DNA of 37,856 nt, from contig JADLHZ010000063.1 of NCBI GenBank assembly GCA_020848545.1, positions 1 through 37,856 on the forward strand, in the 5' to 3' direction. The translations under genes were made by a program, and so were the position numbers. The DNA comes from Deltaproteobacteria bacterium (GTDB taxonomy: Bacteria; Myxococcota; JADLHZ01). The notes under the pieces are model-generated. The model did no database searches. It worked only from the letters and a program-made list of their open reading frames with translations, and was not told the DNA's origin. This document shows positions 27,586 to 34,506 of the stretch, piece by piece; position 1 is the first letter of the stretch; the number at the start of each line of letters is the position of its first letter.

Positions 27586-29976
27586 TCATTTCAGGTTCGC
27601 GACGATTCCACCGGCGGTGTCGCTCAGCTTCTTGAACAGGTTCGACAGGGTCGCGTGAATGCCGGTGACGGCATCCATGTACATCTGCAGGCGCAGCTGC
27701 TGCTGCTCGCCGACTTCGCTGACCGAATCGAGCTTGTCCTTCTGTTCTTGGATCATCCGCTCGATGTCCGCGAAGGTCCCGGTGCTCTGTCCCTCGCCCG
27801 CGCTGTCGCGCTTACTGGCGCGCTCGTCGCGCGTTTCGTTTTCCGGCTCGTGCTGCAGGCGCGCCGCCTGGGCCAAATCGAAGTGGATGACGGTCATCGC
27901 CACGTCGAAGCGCTGCGGCTTCCGCCACGCTTTGAGCTTCGCCAGGGCAGCGTCGATCGCCACCTTCACGTCGCCGATCGTCCCCGCGCTCTTCGGGTTT
28001 CGATCGAGGTACTCGTACTCCTTGCGCAGCGTCTCCTCCTTGAAGCGATCGATCGTCTTGTGGCCGAGCACGCGATCTTCGTGATCGGTGTCGATGACGC
28101 CGAGCAGCTCGCGTGGCGTCATACCCGTCGATTGTAAGAGCGGTACCAGCGCCTTCAGGTAGTCGGGGAACTTCGCTACGAAGGTATTGTTGCCCATCTG
28201 GTAGCTGAACCCGGACTTGCCGATGATCTGCGACCAGTCGCTGGGAAACCCGGCCCGGACGCTGCCGTTCCAGTCGGCGTAGCTATTCTTCAATGACTCC
28301 TTCCACTTCGTCGCGAGCTCATTCTCCTTGTGCGACAGCTCGGCGCCGAATTGATCGCCGAAGAGGTTCAGCGCGGCGTTCTTGAGCGTGTCGTAGATCT
28401 TCTTCTGGCCGTCGCGCAGGCGCTCGAGCTTGACGCGCACCGAGACGTCCACCTCTCCGTCCTCGAAATTCGCGAGCATCGCGGTGAGCATGACGTTCTG
28501 AAATTGGCCGCCGGTCGACGGTGGATTCCCGACGAGCTGTTGCATCACCCAGTCTTTGTTCAAGTACGTCGCCTGAATGTCCTTCAGCTGCGCGACGAAC
28601 ATGTTGATGTTCTTCTGTGTGTCGCCGCCGATGACGAGGGTGCCGGGGCCGTCAGGCAGGGTGAACGGGCCGAGCCCCGGGACGTCGATGGTCTGGCCCG
28701 GCTGACCGGTCAAAGAGATCCTCGTTCCGGCAACGCTGATCTCGACCCGCACCTCGGCCTGACGCGCGACGAAGTCTTTGAAGCTCGGCGTGTTGCCGCC
28801 GAACATCGCCGCCAGCATGCCGCTTCCGGACAGCGCGTCGTAGATGGCCATCGCTTCACGCGCCACGTCGGCGGGCAAGTTGTAAATGAGGGCGGCGGCC
28901 TTCACGTCGTCCGGGATGCCGGTCCAATCGTTCGCCGGCGGCGTCGGCGGCGTGCCTGTTTCGTTTGCGTCGGCGCCGCCGTTGGTGTTCTCCGTCGCGT
29001 CGGATTGCGGTGGATATTCGATGCCGTCGCCGAGGGTGGTGCCGCTGATGCCGCCTTCGTCGTCGTGGTTGAAGCTCAGCTTCTGGTCGAGCTTGAACTG
29101 ATCGAAGGTGATGCTCGGCGGGACATAGTCCGGATCATCCTTCGCGAGGCGTTGGCGGCGATTGTACTCGCTGCGCAGCTGCTGGTCCGCCTTCGCCTGC
29201 ATGTCCTTCATCGCGTTCATGCGCGCGCGCATCGCGTCTTTCTTGTCCTTCGTGCTCTTCATCTGCTTCAGCATCTCGCGCAGATCTTGGTTCGCGTCGT
29301 CGCTCGCTTGGAACATGACGATCATCGCCATCGTTTCGACGTCCATCGTCGAGAAATCGAAGCCGGAGAGCATCGCCCTCGTCCCTTCGATCACCTCGAT
29401 CTCTTCAAACGCTTGCGGCGCGCCTTGGCGTTTGCCGGTGAGCAGGTCGCCCTGCGCTTTCAACAACTCCGCCACTTTGCGGGCGACGACCGGCGAGGGC
29501 TTCAGGGGCGTGTTCGTCATGACCTCGACCGGCGGAGTCAGCGCCGTCGTCAGCACGAGCATCTCGTGGATGCTGTCTTTGATGGCGGCGCTGGTGTTCT
29601 CTGCGCGCAGATCGTTGCTCACTTGCCGCAGCACTTGTCCGAACGGCGCGCCGCGCTCGAGCGGTTGCTCATCGACGACGGACCCGGCGCTCGCGGGTTT
29701 CATCCCCTGCGGCGGCTTCGGCCCCTCTTCGACGATCGTGACGAGCGGCAAGACGTGCGTGGTGAGCGCCGCGGAAACGTCGGCGAGCGATACGATCTCC
29801 GTCAACGCTTGCTGCGGCGCCGGCGCCGGCCGGTCGGGCGCGCGCTCGAACACCGCGGCGAGCGCTGGCGGCAACGCGATCGCGATCAGCGCGGGTACCG
29901 CTTGTGGCGCTCGCGTCAGCGGTGCGTGGTCCGATGGGTCGAGCTTTTGCGACGTGCGCTTGTCGTTCACTTTCAT
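27586..29976 (-). CDS. Large EspA-like / type III export-like protein, paralog A (796 aa)
   Basis: First gene of the five-gene operon. The start at 29976 (MKVNDKRTSQK) is preferred because it aligns with MQVNDKRPSQR of the 846-aa paralog; the frame extends 5' through the conserved leader, whose in-frame ATG at 30009 is an alternative. Residues 1-321 match the paralog: Pro/Ala-rich N-terminus, helical region, FSTMDVETMAMIVMFQASDD (208-227) and the YNRRQRLAKDDPDYVPPS block. The middle (about 322-729) is unrelated by eye: it has a beta-like segment (VEISVAGTRISLTGQPG) and long helices instead of the partner's low-complexity stretches. The last 67 residues match again and end in SDTAGGIVANLK. No signal peptide, no cysteine cluster, no enzyme motif. 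The arrangement suggests two secreted structural proteins differing in an embedded module. Confidence 0.84.
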   Translation of the reverse strand: MKVNDKRTSQKLDPSDHAPLTRAPQAVPALIAIALPPALAAVFERAPDRPAPAPQQALTEIVSLADVSAALTTHVLPLVTIVEEGPKPPQGMKPASAGSVVDEQPLERGAPFGQVLRQVSNDLRAENTSAAIKDSIHEMLVLTTALTPPVEVMTNTPLKPSPVVARKVAELLKAQGDLLTGKRQGAPQAFEEIEVIEGTRAMLSGFDFSTMDVETMAMIVMFQASDDANQDLREMLKQMKSTKDKKDAMRARMNAMKDMQAKADQQLRSEYNRRQRLAKDDPDYVPPSITFDQFKLDQKLSFNHDDEGGISGTTLGDGIEYPPQSDATENTNGGADANETGTPPTPPANDWTGIPDDVKAAALIYNLPADVAREAMAIYDALSGSGMLAAMFGGNTPSFKDFVARQAEVRVEISVAGTRISLTGQPGQTIDVPGLGPFTLPDGPGTLVIGGDTQKNINMFVAQLKDIQATYLNKDWVMQQLVGNPPSTGGQFQNVMLTAMLANFEDGEVDVSVRVKLERLRDGQKKIYDTLKNAALNLFGDQFGAELSHKENELATKWKESLKNSYADWNGSVRAGFPSDWSQIIGKSGFSYQMGNNTFVAKFPDYLKALVPLLQSTGMTPRELLGVIDTDHEDRVLGHKTIDRFKEETLRKEYEYLDRNPKSAGTIGDVKVAIDAALAKLKAWRKPQRFDVAMTVIHFDLAQAARLQHEPENETRDERASKRDSAGEGQSTGTFADIERMIQEQKDKLDSVSEVGEQQQLRLQMYMDAVTGIHATLSNLFKKLSDTAGGIVANLK

Positions 29977-29983
29977 GATCGGT

Positions 29984-30020
29984 TCTTCACCGAAGAGGCA
30001 AAGCTGCATGGCTTTTTCCG
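29984..30020 (-). promoter_or_regulatory. Conserved 37-nt leader upstream of the 796-aa gene
   Basis: Ungapped counterpart of 27524-27560 (30 of 37 identical). Its start-proximal end forms TCTTC/GAAGA with a 3-nt loop, 7 nt from the start codon. The two copies differ at the closing base pairs in ways that keep a 5-bp stem in each, which hints at selection on RNA structure. Here the leader could be read in frame as MQLCLFGEEPI, so a longer protein start cannot be excluded. Confidence 0.5.
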
Positions 30021-30152
30021 GGCTATGCGCGGCCGATGTGACACGCGCACCTCCGGTCTCGATAACGCAATGCGCCACGATTTTTTCGCAGACAATCCTT
30101 GCACCGCCCTCGGCGCTCGGCGAGCGTGAGCTCCCTTTCGCAGGAGTTCCGC

Positions 30153-31796
30153 ATGCTCGTTCGCGCCGCGCTCGCTGCTCCGCTCCTCGTCTTCATCGCT
30201 TGTAGTCCCGCGGTCACGATCGATCCTTTGCCGGCCGAGAGCCGTGAGAGCGCGATCGTCGTGACGGGCAACGCACCGCCATCGGCGAACGTCGAGATCC
30301 GCGGCGGCGCCTCGAAGGTGCTGACGCAGGCGAGCGACGCCGGCCGTTACCAAACCTACGTCGCGTTGGCGGCGGATCGCACGAACACCTTGAGCGCGCA
30401 CTTGGAAGGTCAGATCGCCGACGCGCACGCGCTGAACCGCCGCGTCGTCGTGCATCGGTCGCCGGACGTGGCGCACTTCCTCGCGCAATCGAAGGACGCG
30501 CCGGCGCTGGTGCTCGCCGATCCGCGCGTCGACGGGCTCGTGGCGACGCTCGACGGCACGACGACGGCGAAGGCCGCGATCGTCGTCAGCGGCGGCGTGG
30601 CCGAGATGACTAGCGCGGCCGATGGGAGCGGCGCGTTTTCGTTGAGCGTGACCCTGAAGCAAGCCGCCGAGAGCGAGCTCGTCGTCGTCGCCCGGAGCGC
30701 GTCAGGCATCGAGAGCGCGCCGCTGAATCTGAAAGTGCGCCCGACGATGATCGCAGCGCTGCCGCCGATCCCAGCGATCGATCCGAGCCAGCCGAAGACC
30801 ACGGGCAAGATCGCGAACACGATCCGCGGCCAGAGCGCGCCAGGCATGCGCGTCGTTGTCGAGCGGAACGGCGCGCCGATCGCCGAAGCGTTCGCCGACG
30901 CGTCTGGTGCGTTTGCGATCGGCGTCGAAGCGCTGCCGAACGCGACGGCGATCTTCGCAGTGAAGAGCGTGAATCACCAAGGCACGGCGTCCGCGCCGAG
31001 CGTCGTGAAGCTCACGTGGTCCGGCGCGGTGCCGGCGTCGAAGTATCCGATCGTGTTCGTGCACGGAATGGGCGGCTTCGATTCGATCTTGGGCTACGAC
31101 TACTTCTACGGCATCGAGGATCGCCTGCAAGCGCTCGGCTTCGACACCTACGTCGCGTCGCTGAACCCTTTGGCCACGCCGCCGGCGCGCGCGCAGCAGC
31201 TGAAGCAGCAGATCCAATCGTGGACGAGCGGCAAGGTGAACATCATCGCGCACAGCCAAGGCACGATCGACGCGCGCTACATGATCAGCCGCCTCGGCAT
31301 GGCCGGCCAGGTCGCGAGCTACACGTCGATCGCCGGCCCGCACCACGGCAGCCGCCTCGCCGACGTGGCGCTCGCGTTGATCCCGGGGCCGATCGATCAG
31401 GCGATCGACTTTCTGCTGCGTCAGCTCGGCTTCGATTGGGGCGCGGTGAAGGCGATGAGCGAAGAGTACATGCTGAACACCTTCAACCCGACGGTGCCAG
31501 ACGTCGCCGGCGTCTACTATCAGTCGTACGTCGGCATCGCCGATCCCTTCGGCGTCAAGACCGGCAACCCCATCTCGGCGTACCTCGTGGCGCCGTGGGC
31601 GGTGCTCGAAGTCGCTGACGGCAGAGACTCGGACGGCATGGTGACGATCGAGAGCGGCATGTGGGGCAACTTCAAGGGCACGATGCACGCCGATCACATC
31701 ACCGAGGTCGGCCAGGTGTTCGGCCTCGTGCACGGCTTCGACTACCGGAAGTTCTACGAGGACATCGGACTGGATCTGGTCGCGCGCGGGTATTAG
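30153..31796 (+). CDS. Lipase/esterase lipoprotein with N-terminal Ig-like repeats (547 aa)
   Basis: A predicted alpha/beta-hydrolase lipase tethered to the envelope. The ATG at 30153 follows AGGAG at 30142-30146 and gives a lipoprotein signal (LLVFIAC, Cys17). Residues about 35-305 contain three short Ig-like or carboxypeptidase-regulatory-like beta repeats. The catalytic domain (about 310-547) shows the oxyanion motif VHGMGG, nucleophile S368 in AHSQG, D494 in DSDGMV and H515 in HADHITEVGQVFGL; the last two match the Asp and His contexts of Pseudomonas/Burkholderia family I lipases. Unlike many of those, the mature protein has no cysteine other than Cys17, so no disulfide, and no Lif-type foldase gene is nearby. 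The C-terminus runs up to the tandem element at 31808. Confidence 0.9.
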   Translation: MLVRAALAAPLLVFIACSPAVTIDPLPAESRESAIVVTGNAPPSANVEIRGGASKVLTQASDAGRYQTYVALAADRTNTLSAHLEGQIADAHALNRRVVVHRSPDVAHFLAQSKDAPALVLADPRVDGLVATLDGTTTAKAAIVVSGGVAEMTSAADGSGAFSLSVTLKQAAESELVVVARSASGIESAPLNLKVRPTMIAALPPIPAIDPSQPKTTGKIANTIRGQSAPGMRVVVERNGAPIAEAFADASGAFAIGVEALPNATAIFAVKSVNHQGTASAPSVVKLTWSGAVPASKYPIVFVHGMGGFDSILGYDYFYGIEDRLQALGFDTYVASLNPLATPPARAQQLKQQIQSWTSGKVNIIAHSQGTIDARYMISRLGMAGQVASYTSIAGPHHGSRLADVALALIPGPIDQAIDFLLRQLGFDWGAVKAMSEEYMLNTFNPTVPDVAGVYYQSYVGIADPFGVKTGNPISAYLVAPWAVLEVADGRDSDGMVTIESGMWGNFKGTMHADHITEVGQVFGLVHGFDYRKFYEDIGLDLVARGY

Positions 31797-31807
31797 GTGG
31801 GCGCGGA

Positions 31808-31987
31808 GGACCAGGGACCCTTTCACTGACCGTGCAAGACGGGTGCGAGCGAGACGACGGCCGCCACCGGTTCTGGACGGGTCCCAGGTCCTGGGAACAC
31901 GCGGGACCAGGGACCCTTTCACTGACCGTGCAAGACGGGTGCGAGCGAGACGACGGCCGCCACCGGTTCTGGACGGGTCCCAGGTCC
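31808..31987. repeat. 84-bp inverted-repeat-bounded element in perfect tandem (two copies)
   Basis: Copies at 31808-31891 and 31904-31987 are identical over 84 bp and separated by 12 bp. Each begins with GGACCAGGGACCC and ends with GGGTCCCAGGTCC, which are inverted copies with one mismatch, so each unit has 13-bp terminal inverted repeats. The array fills the gap between the convergent lipase gene (stop at 31796) and the FHA-GGDEF gene (stop codon 31988-31990, immediately next to the second copy). No ORF of its own is credible. It could be a small non-autonomous mobile element or a bidirectional terminator. Confidence 0.9.
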
Positions 31988-33019
31988 CTAGGCCTTCTCC
32001 GGCTTCGTCTGCTGCTTCCTCAACGGCTCGGCGTCGGCGAGCACGCACTGGTTCCGCCCGGCGTTCTTCGCGCGATAGAGGCACGCGTCGGCGCGCTGGA
32101 TGAACTCCTCCGGCGTGGCGTTGTCTTCGGGCAGCGGCGAGACGCCGAGGCTGATCGTCACCGGAATGGCGTTGCCATCCCATGCGAGCGGCGCCGCTTC
32201 CACGAGCCCGCGTAGTTTTTCCGCGAGCTGCATGGCGCCGTCGCCTTCGACCTCGGGCAGGATCAAGCCGAACTCCTCGCCGCCGTAGCGCGCGAAGATG
32301 TCCTCGCGGCGAACGTGGGCAGCGATCAACACCGCCACCTGCTTCAAGATCGTGTCGCCGGCGAGGTGGCCGTGCTGATCGTTGATCTTCTTGAAGTGGT
32401 CGATGTCGATCATGATCAACGAGAGCGGGCGCTGGTAGCGATAACAACGGCCCATCTCGCGCTCGAGGGTCTCGATGAAGAAGCGCTTGTTGTAGACGCC
32501 GGTGAGGCCGTCGGTCGTCGTCAGCCGATAGATCTCTTCGTGGTACTGCGCCTCGATGTTCATGCTCGTCAGGTACTTGAAGATCGTGCGCCCGATCTTC
32601 ACGAGGTCACCGTCACGCAGCTCGAAGTCGCCCTTGATCTGGCGGTCGTTGACGTAGGTGCCGTTCGTCGAGCCGTGATCGCGCGCGACGACGCGGCCGT
32701 CCATGTGCACGAGGAAGCTCGCGTGCTTGCGCGAGACCGACTCCTCGTCGAGCTGGATCTCGCAGCCGCTCGACCGGCCGACGTTCAAGGTCTTCAACGG
32801 CGTCGAACCGGCGATGCTGATGCCGGCCGGCGGCTCCAGGGTGAAGCGCTTGCCGAGCTCGCCGCCGTAGATCAAGACGAGGCACGCTTTGCTGTTGACG
32901 GCGGAGTCTGGCGGCCTTTCGACCACCGTGACCGCGGTGCGCTCGGTCTTCTCACTGTTCACGAACGAAATTTTAACCGCAGAGCGCGCCGGCGCCCCGT
33001 TTTTTGCGATCGAGATCAC
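31988..33019 (-). CDS. FHA-GGDEF diguanylate cyclase (343 aa)
   Basis: Predicted to make cyclic di-GMP from two GTP in response to a phosphothreonine partner. The FHA domain (about 45-145) has its phosphopeptide-binding motifs GRSS (81-84), SRKHA (96-100) and GSTNG (116-120). The GGDEF domain (about 165-325) has the active signature GGEEF (246-250) and an intact inhibitory I-site RxxD (R237-D240), so product feedback is expected. The start given is GTG at 33019; a GTG at 32962 is an alternative that still leaves the FHA domain whole. There is no signal or membrane helix. An FHA domain suits control by Ser/Thr kinases like the one at 879, but no link is shown. The 3' end abuts the 84-bp element. 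Confidence 0.92.
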   Translation of the reverse strand: MISIAKNGAPARSAVKISFVNSEKTERTAVTVVERPPDSAVNSKACLVLIYGGELGKRFTLEPPAGISIAGSTPLKTLNVGRSSGCEIQLDEESVSRKHASFLVHMDGRVVARDHGSTNGTYVNDRQIKGDFELRDGDLVKIGRTIFKYLTSMNIEAQYHEEIYRLTTTDGLTGVYNKRFFIETLEREMGRCYRYQRPLSLIMIDIDHFKKINDQHGHLAGDTILKQVAVLIAAHVRREDIFARYGGEEFGLILPEVEGDGAMQLAEKLRGLVEAAPLAWDGNAIPVTISLGVSPLPEDNATPEEFIQRADACLYRAKNAGRNQCVLADAEPLRKQQTKPEKA

Positions 33020-33062
33020 AGATTTCCGCGGGCTGAGCCATGCGCCGGCTCGTGCGCAGCAC

Positions 33063-33079
33063 GGGCGACTCGGTCGCCC
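33063..33079. promoter_or_regulatory. Perfect 7-bp palindrome upstream of the FHA-GGDEF gene
   Basis: GGGCGAC and GTCGCCC flank a TCG spacer, 44 nt upstream of the start codon of the cyclase gene. The symmetric shape and position suit an operator or small RNA hairpin in its leader. In a GC-rich genome short palindromes are common, so this is tentative. Confidence 0.3.
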
Positions 33080-33090
33080 AAAATGAAGTT

Positions 33091-33138
33091 AGCCAGGCGA
33101 TGCGATAAAAGGTCGTTTCCGCATCGCAGCGCCTGGCT
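33091..33138 (-). terminator. Hairpin at the 3' end of pgi
   Basis: AGCCAGGCG-ATGCG on the left pairs with CGCAT-CGCAG-CGCCTGGCT on the right, giving two stem blocks (9 and 5 bp) with a 5-nt bulge. It begins inside the pgi stop codon. The following minus-strand bases (AACTTCATTTTGGG) form only a weak U-tract, so termination strength is uncertain. Confidence 0.5.
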
Positions 33139-34420
33139 ACGGGAGATAACGCGCCATGGCGTCAGCTTCGGCGCGGTGCTTTTCGTGGCCGAGGAGCCCG
33201 AGCGCGATGCGCTTGCCGAGCTCGACCGCGGGCTGATCGAAGGGATCGACCGAATAAAGCGCGGCACCGATGACGGTCGCCGACATCAGCTGCACGAAGA
33301 GATCGGCGACGGCGGTGGCGCTCATGTCGTCGATCATGAGGAAGCTGCACGGGTGCCCCTGCGAGGCCAGCGCGGCGAAGGTGGCCCGCGCCTCGGCGAG
33401 CAGGATGTCTTGCAAGCTCTTGCCTGTGAGGAACTCACTGCCCGGGATCGGCCGCTCGACGTGTAGGGTCGCCGGCACGCTCTTCGCCGCGAGGAAGAGG
33501 TAGTGCTTGTCCTTCGGCCCGTCGGCGAAGAGCTGCAGGAGCGAGTGCTGATCGTTCGGCCCCACACACGCGACCGGCGTGTTGCCGACGTGCGCGCGCG
33601 TGCCGTCCAAGTGCGTGGCCTTACCGAGCGACTCGGCCCAGAGCTGCTGAAACCAGCGGCCGATCGCCTGCAAGCGTTCGCCGTAAGGCCACACGACGAC
33701 CATCGATCGCCCTTCGCCGAGCTGGCTGTGCACCAGCGTCGACGCGAGCTTCGCCGCAAGATCGAAGCGCTCGGCGCCCTTTTGAACGCCGGCCGCGATG
33801 CCTTCGAGATCGACGCCGGCCCACGCGAGCGGCAGCAAGCCGACCGGCGTGAACACAGAGTAGCGCCCGCCGATCATCTCCGGCACCGGCAGCGTCGCGT
33901 AGCCCTTCTCTGTCGCGTGCGCGCGCAAGGGCCCGCTCTTTGGATCTGTCGTGACGACGATGCGCTGCTTGTCGAACACCTTCGTCGCATGCAGCCAGCT
34001 CTCGATCACCGACCACTGCGACAAGGTCTCGAGCGTCGTCCCCGACTTCGACACGATGTTCACCGCCGTCTTCGCGGGATCGAGACGCGCGAGCACCGCC
34101 GACAAGTGCACAGGGTCCGGGCTCTCGAGCACGTGCACCCGATCGCGCTTCTTCGCGTTCGTCGCGTGCATGAACGCCACGGTGCCGAGCGCCGAGCCGC
34201 CGATGCCGAGCACGAGCAGATCATCCGCGACGAGCGCCTTCGCCATCGTCGCGATGCGCGCGATCTCTTCCTGGTCGGTGCCGGCGTCCAAGAAGCCGTA
34301 GCGGGGATGGCGCCGTCCCTTCAGCGCGGCGGCGGCCTCCTGCGTGCGCGACAAGTGATCGGCGGGAAAGGCGCCGAGCGGCGTGAAGCCGGGTTCTGGG
34401 CGTTGGCTGAGGGTGAGCAT
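33137..34420 (-). CDS. pgi: Glucose-6-phosphate isomerase (427 aa)
   Basis: Interconverts glucose-6-phosphate and fructose-6-phosphate in glycolysis and gluconeogenesis, in the cytoplasm. The family motifs are present: [13 protein letters not shown] in the sugar-binding region, SKSGTTLET for phosphate binding, and the PGI signature [11 protein letters not shown] (starting at residue 184). At 427 residues it belongs to the compact bacterial form rather than the roughly 550-residue enterobacterial form. The ATG at 34420 has GGAG at 34427-34430 on the minus strand; the frame is open further upstream but without start support. An intrinsic terminator (34440-34482) sits directly in front of this ribosome site, leaving only 19 nt, so transcripts must read through it or start within it. 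Confidence 0.95.
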   Translation of the reverse strand: MLTLSQRPEPGFTPLGAFPADHLSRTQEAAAALKGRRHPRYGFLDAGTDQEEIARIATMAKALVADDLLVLGIGGSALGTVAFMHATNAKKRDRVHVLESPDPVHLSAVLARLDPAKTAVNIVSKSGTTLETLSQWSVIESWLHATKVFDKQRIVVTTDPKSGPLRAHATEKGYATLPVPEMIGGRYSVFTPVGLLPLAWAGVDLEGIAAGVQKGAERFDLAAKLASTLVHSQLGEGRSMVVVWPYGERLQAIGRWFQQLWAESLGKATHLDGTRAHVGNTPVACVGPNDQHSLLQLFADGPKDKHYLFLAAKSVPATLHVERPIPGSEFLTGKSLQDILLAEARATFAALASQGHPCSFLMIDDMSATAVADLFVQLMSATVIGAALYSVDPFDQPAVELGKRIALGLLGHEKHRAEADAMARYLP

Positions 34421-34439
34421 GATCGTCTCCGAGGGTGCC

Positions 34440-34482
34440 AAAAAAATGAGGCCAGGGAGCCTCTTTGCAAAGGTCCCTGGCC
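34440..34482 (-). terminator. Intrinsic terminator between the 826-aa lipoprotein gene and pgi
   Basis: GGCCAGGGA and TCCCTGGCC form a 9-bp stem, with an inner CTTTGCAAAG palindrome that can extend it. On the minus strand it is followed by TCA and seven T residues (34446-34440), the form of a Rho-independent terminator. It lies 24 nt after the lipoprotein stop and 20 nt before the pgi start. Its arm (CCAGGGACCTTTG) resembles the ends of the 84-bp element at 31808. Confidence 0.8.
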
Positions 34483-34506
34483 CCATCTTATCGTTTGCGT
34501 TTCCTC

